64,000 bases of DNA from Nocardia otitidiscaviarum NBRC 14405 (GTDB taxonomy: Bacteria; Actinomycetota; Actinomycetes; Mycobacteriales; Mycobacteriaceae). How positions within the stretch are numbered: the stretch's first letter is position 1; the number at the start of each line of letters is the position of its first letter. The DNA is taken from NCBI RefSeq assembly GCF_000308635.1, contig NZ_BAGD01000279.1, positions 32,739-96,738 of the forward strand, written 5' to 3'. A program made the translations under genes and the position numbers. Positions 61,673-64,000 of this stretch are shown piece after piece. The notes under the pieces were generated by a model. The model worked only from the letters and a program-made list of their open reading frames with translations. It had not been told where the DNA came from and ran no database searches.

Positions 61673-62176
61673 CTATTGGATACGCTCAACCACAGTGGGG
61701 ATCGGCTGCGAGGACAACGGCCTGCCCTGCGTTCTCCACTCGACGATGTCGCTGTTACTCGGGGGGCGAGGACCATCCTCCGTCAAATACTGGGACACCA
61801 TGCTCACGAAGGCCAAGGCGTCGTCACACTCCTCGGCGACCGCTCCCCGCAACTTCGTCTTGGCGGTCACCAGGCGCAGAACGTAGTTGAGTCGTCCCAA
61901 CGCGCGCCCGACCTCCACCGCATGCTGCGGCATCGGAACATCAGGGTCATCGCCGTCATCGAACCGGGTCCGGTCACGACGCGTCGTGACCTTGACGCGC
62001 GGGGTCGGCTCCAGCGGTGCCACCGGCGAGCCCTGCACGCCTTCGCGCTGCGCGAGCAGCAGTTTGATCGCGTGGATGACGGCGGTGTTCAAGCTGATGT
62101 GGCCCTGCTCGGCCACCACACCCAGCTGTCGATGAAGATCTTCGGGAAGACGCAAGGTGAATGTCTTGTCTGCCAT
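61673..62176 (-). CDS. Ribbon-helix-helix (HicB/Arc-like) regulator
   Basis: 167 residues from the ATG at 62176. N-terminal RHH: KTFTLRLPEDLHRQLGVVAE then GHISLNTAVIHAIKLLL. An acidic/Arg linker follows, and a helical C-domain (VGRALGRLNYVLRLVTAKTK). A palindrome ACACCATTCTGGTGT lies 12 bp upstream of the start, the likely autoregulatory site. No HicA toxin adjoins. Confidence 0.75.
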   Translation of the reverse strand: MADKTFTLRLPEDLHRQLGVVAEQGHISLNTAVIHAIKLLLAQREGVQGSPVAPLEPTPRVKVTTRRDRTRFDDGDDPDVPMPQHAVEVGRALGRLNYVLRLVTAKTKLRGAVAEECDDALAFVSMVSQYLTEDGPRPPSNSDIVEWRTQGRPLSSQPIPTVVERIQ

Positions 62177-62188
62177 GGTGGCAGAATA

Positions 62189-62203
62189 ACACCATTCTGG
62201 TGT
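62189..62203 (-). promoter_or_regulatory. Operator palindrome of the RHH gene
   Basis: ACACCA, TTC, TGGTGT (62189-62203). A second small palindrome TGCCATGGTGGCA (62171-62183) covers the start codon. Confidence 0.6.
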
Positions 62204-62255
62204 CTTGCAGCTGATTGTGAATCGCGCGTGACATGCATTCGAACAGGCGACTACG

Positions 62256-62480
62256 TCATCCGCATTGCGCCTGCTGATCCGAGGCCGGGTTCAGGGTACC
62301 GGTGAGCGGCGCGACCGTCAGCAGCTCGGAAGCGCCCTTGGTCCCCCGCTCGCGCAGGAGGCGCGCCAGGACGGGCACACCAGCGGCGGCGAACTCGTCG
62401 GCTACCTCGGCGAGCAGGGCATCGTCGCGCTGGGCCAGGGCATCGCCCAAGCGGCGATCGGTCGCGGTGAGATCAATCAT
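62256..62480 (-). CDS. Small 74-residue protein
   Basis: From the ATG at 62480 with GAGGGGGA upstream. Helical DRRLGDALAQRDDALLAEVA and FAAAGVPVLARLLRERGT, then a non-helical tail ending TLNPASDQQAQCG. Similar short helical proteins with a CG end are seen near SAM enzymes, but I claim no function. Confidence 0.5.
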   Translation of the reverse strand: MIDLTATDRRLGDALAQRDDALLAEVADEFAAAGVPVLARLLRERGTKGASELLTVAPLTGTLNPASDQQAQCG

Positions 62481-62620
62481 CGGAGTCCCCCTCGGGTGCG
62501 TGGGTGTCGTTGTTCTGGTCTCGTGCGTGCTGGCTATCTTCCCGGGGCGTCGTGCTAGATGTCCAGGTGGATCTGGTTGTTGTGATCGTTGATCTGCGGC
62601 GCATCGGCGATGATGGATGA

Positions 62621-63469
62621 ATGATCCCTGGTTCGCCGCCGTGCTGGCCTGTCCTTCCTGATGACCGTGAGGAGTTGTTCCGAGGCGCAGCGCAGTTCTA
62701 CGCCCAGTTCCGTCCGCCCTACCCGCAGGCGCTTTTCGATGATCTGGTGAGCCGGGCCCGCGTCGGTCAAGGTGGCGTTCTGGTGGACATGGCGTGCGGT
62801 ACCGGCGAGATCGCGATACCGCTGCACGGTGAGTTCTCACGGGTGCTGGCGAGTGATATCGAACCGGGGATGATCGAAGTCGGCCGTGACAAGGCGGCGG
62901 CGGTCGGCGCGAGCAATATCGAGTGGCGTGTAGGTCGGGCCGAGGATGTCGTGGTGAGCGCGGCCGACGATGTTCGCTTGGTGACCTTGGGAAATGCGTT
63001 CCATTGGGTGGATCGCGTCGCGGTCGCCGGGCGTGCTCTGGAGTGGTTGGAGCCGGGGGGATGTATCGCGATTTTGGGGAGCAGCACCCCATGGAGTGGC
63101 TCCGAACCATGGCAAGCGGTGGTAGTTGAGTGCCTCGAGCATTGGGCCACCGCTGTGGCAGAGGTGTCGCCCGCTGCGCCGGGCGGGTCGGGGGATGCGG
63201 CGGCGCAGCGGGTCACCCACGACGAGGTGTTGCGAGATGTCGGTTTCGGCGAGGTTGCCCAGTACGAGTTTCCGACACCGCACACCTGGACTGTGGACGA
63301 GCTGCTCGGGTTCTTGTGGTCCACCTCGCGAACCGGGCGACTTCGTCAGCATCCCGCCATAGCGCGTCGATTCGAAGCCGACCTGCGGGATCGGTTGCGT
63401 GTGTACGACGAGTCCGGTCAGCTGCGCGAAAGTGTCGCGCACTACTACATTCTGGGCCGTCGCCCATAG
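62621..63469 (+). CDS. Class I SAM-dependent methyltransferase
   Basis: 282 residues. Motif I VLVDMACGTGEIAIPL, post-I VLASDIEPGMIEVGRD, motif II region LVTLGNAFHWVDR and motif III LEPGGCIAILGSS match the UbiE/Methyltransf_11 group. The start ATG at 62621 has no strong ribosome site; a later in-frame start is possible. Substrate unknown; small molecules are usual for this group. It converges with the radical SAM gene. Confidence 0.88.
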   Translation: MIPGSPPCWPVLPDDREELFRGAAQFYAQFRPPYPQALFDDLVSRARVGQGGVLVDMACGTGEIAIPLHGEFSRVLASDIEPGMIEVGRDKAAAVGASNIEWRVGRAEDVVVSAADDVRLVTLGNAFHWVDRVAVAGRALEWLEPGGCIAILGSSTPWSGSEPWQAVVVECLEHWATAVAEVSPAAPGGSGDAAAQRVTHDEVLRDVGFGEVAQYEFPTPHTWTVDELLGFLWSTSRTGRLRQHPAIARRFEADLRDRLRVYDESGQLRESVAHYYILGRRP

Positions 63470-63490
63470 CGGGCGCGGCGGCCTCGAGGG

Positions 63491-64000
63491 TCAGGGCACG
63501 AGGTCGGGGCGGTCGAATTGCGCTCGGTAGGCGTCGAACCCCTGGCCGCACACTCGAGAGCACACGGTGAGTTTTCCGCCTGCAACGGAGTCAGCGGCCC
63601 AACTGCGTTCGATAGCGGTGAAGAACGCGCCGGACAGGATGTCCTCGAGGTGGTGGCCGGTGGCGTCGAGGGTGTCGGGGCCTCCGCAGGAATCAAGGAG
63701 GTCGCGGACCTGCGGGTCGGTGGCTGCGCCGGTGGGGCCGTACAGCTGCGGCAGGGTGGCTTGGACGTACATCCAGCAGCAGGGATAGACGTGGCCGCTG
63801 GCGGAGATGAAGACCTGGTCGGTGGCGAGGGCGAGGCATCGGATGGTGCAGCTGTCGAAGAACGCGTCGAAATATTCTGCGCGGGCCTCGATCTCGCGGG
63901 CCCACAGCACGACCTCGTTGACCAGGCGCGTGTCGGCAGGGGGTCGTAGTTCGCCGACGATCGCGCCGGTGCGGTCGTAGATGGGGGCGGCGTCGATACC
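63491..64000 (-). CDS. Radical SAM/SPASM protein, C-terminal part (runs off window)
   Basis: 170 residues of a frame that stays open to the right edge; the frame already includes GIDAAPIYDRTGAIVGELRP before LWAREIEARAEYFD. The SPASM-type C-terminus is Cys-rich: FDSCTIRCLA, SASGHVYPCCWMY, and CSRVCGQGFDAYR. These hold auxiliary Fe-S clusters in peptide- or carbohydrate-modifying radical SAM enzymes. The CxxxCxxC core lies outside the window. The SAM methyltransferase and a 74-residue protein lie beyond its 3' end. Confidence 0.75.
   Translation of the reverse strand, partial: GIDAAPIYDRTGAIVGELRPPADTRLVNEVVLWAREIEARAEYFDAFFDSCTIRCLALATDQVFISASGHVYPCCWMYVQATLPQLYGPTGAATDPQVRDLLDSCGGPDTLDATGHHLEDILSGAFFTAIERSWAADSVAGGKLTVCSRVCGQGFDAYRAQFDRPDLVP

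Overview
High G+C throughout, with codon use and gene families typical of Actinobacteria. The XRE/DUF5753 + DUF397 pair, DUF2637 membrane protein, PadR and AraC regulators, actinobacterial P450 families and a MobF relaxase point to a Nocardia/Rhodococcus-type host. The genus is an inference. No rRNA, tRNA or CRISPR array was seen.

Region 1 (1-15.2 kb) is oxidative accessory metabolism. A leftward, largely overlapping set encodes an ImmA/IrrE-like protease, a DUF6545-like membrane protein, a P450, a class B flavin monooxygenase and a resolvase-fold-like protein (cut by the window edge). A rightward set holds an EXXR-less CYP157-like P450, a canonical CYP154-like P450, a strong terminator, an AraC regulator and a Ser-less alpha/beta hydrolase. 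An acyl-CoA dehydrogenase/oxidase and a second EXXR-less P450 follow on the minus strand.

Region 2 (15.7-24.7 kb) is a plasmid-type replication and partition block: a small RHH-like protein, a Prim-Pol replication protein, a HAD-like/OST-HTH fusion, a KfrA-like coiled-coil protein with an AT-rich operator, an AT-rich gap (candidate origin or centromere), ParA, its partner and a DUF2637 protein.

Region 3 (24.7-31.6 kb) is a regulatory patchwork: PadR, a frameshifted RNase H-like gene, a DUF4254-like protein, the XRE/DUF397 pair, three copies of a TATCCATATGGATA-type palindrome and a tandem Phd/YefM protein.

Region 4 (31.6-43.6 kb) is a long array of small plasmid 'housekeeping' genes (ParB-like, DUF932, DUF3560, many unknowns). 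Its transcription units share an upstream operator of 9-bp direct repeats. Six intergenic spacers carry a hairpin whose stem covaries while its CCGCTAA loop is invariant. This is the best candidate for an undescribed regulatory system in the window.

Region 5 (43.6-51.7 kb) is the conjugation core: a candidate oriT hairpin, a 2202-residue TrwC/TraI-type relaxase-helicase and a MazF-like toxin-antitoxin pair. Region 6 (51.7-64 kb) holds unknown and small membrane proteins, a DEDDh exonuclease with an N-terminal HTH array, a XerC/D-like recombinase preceded by repeated candidate binding arms, an RHH regulator, a SAM methyltransferase and the C-terminus of a radical SAM/SPASM protein. The whole reads as a large conjugative plasmid, or an integrated plasmid-like element, with metabolic cargo at its left end.
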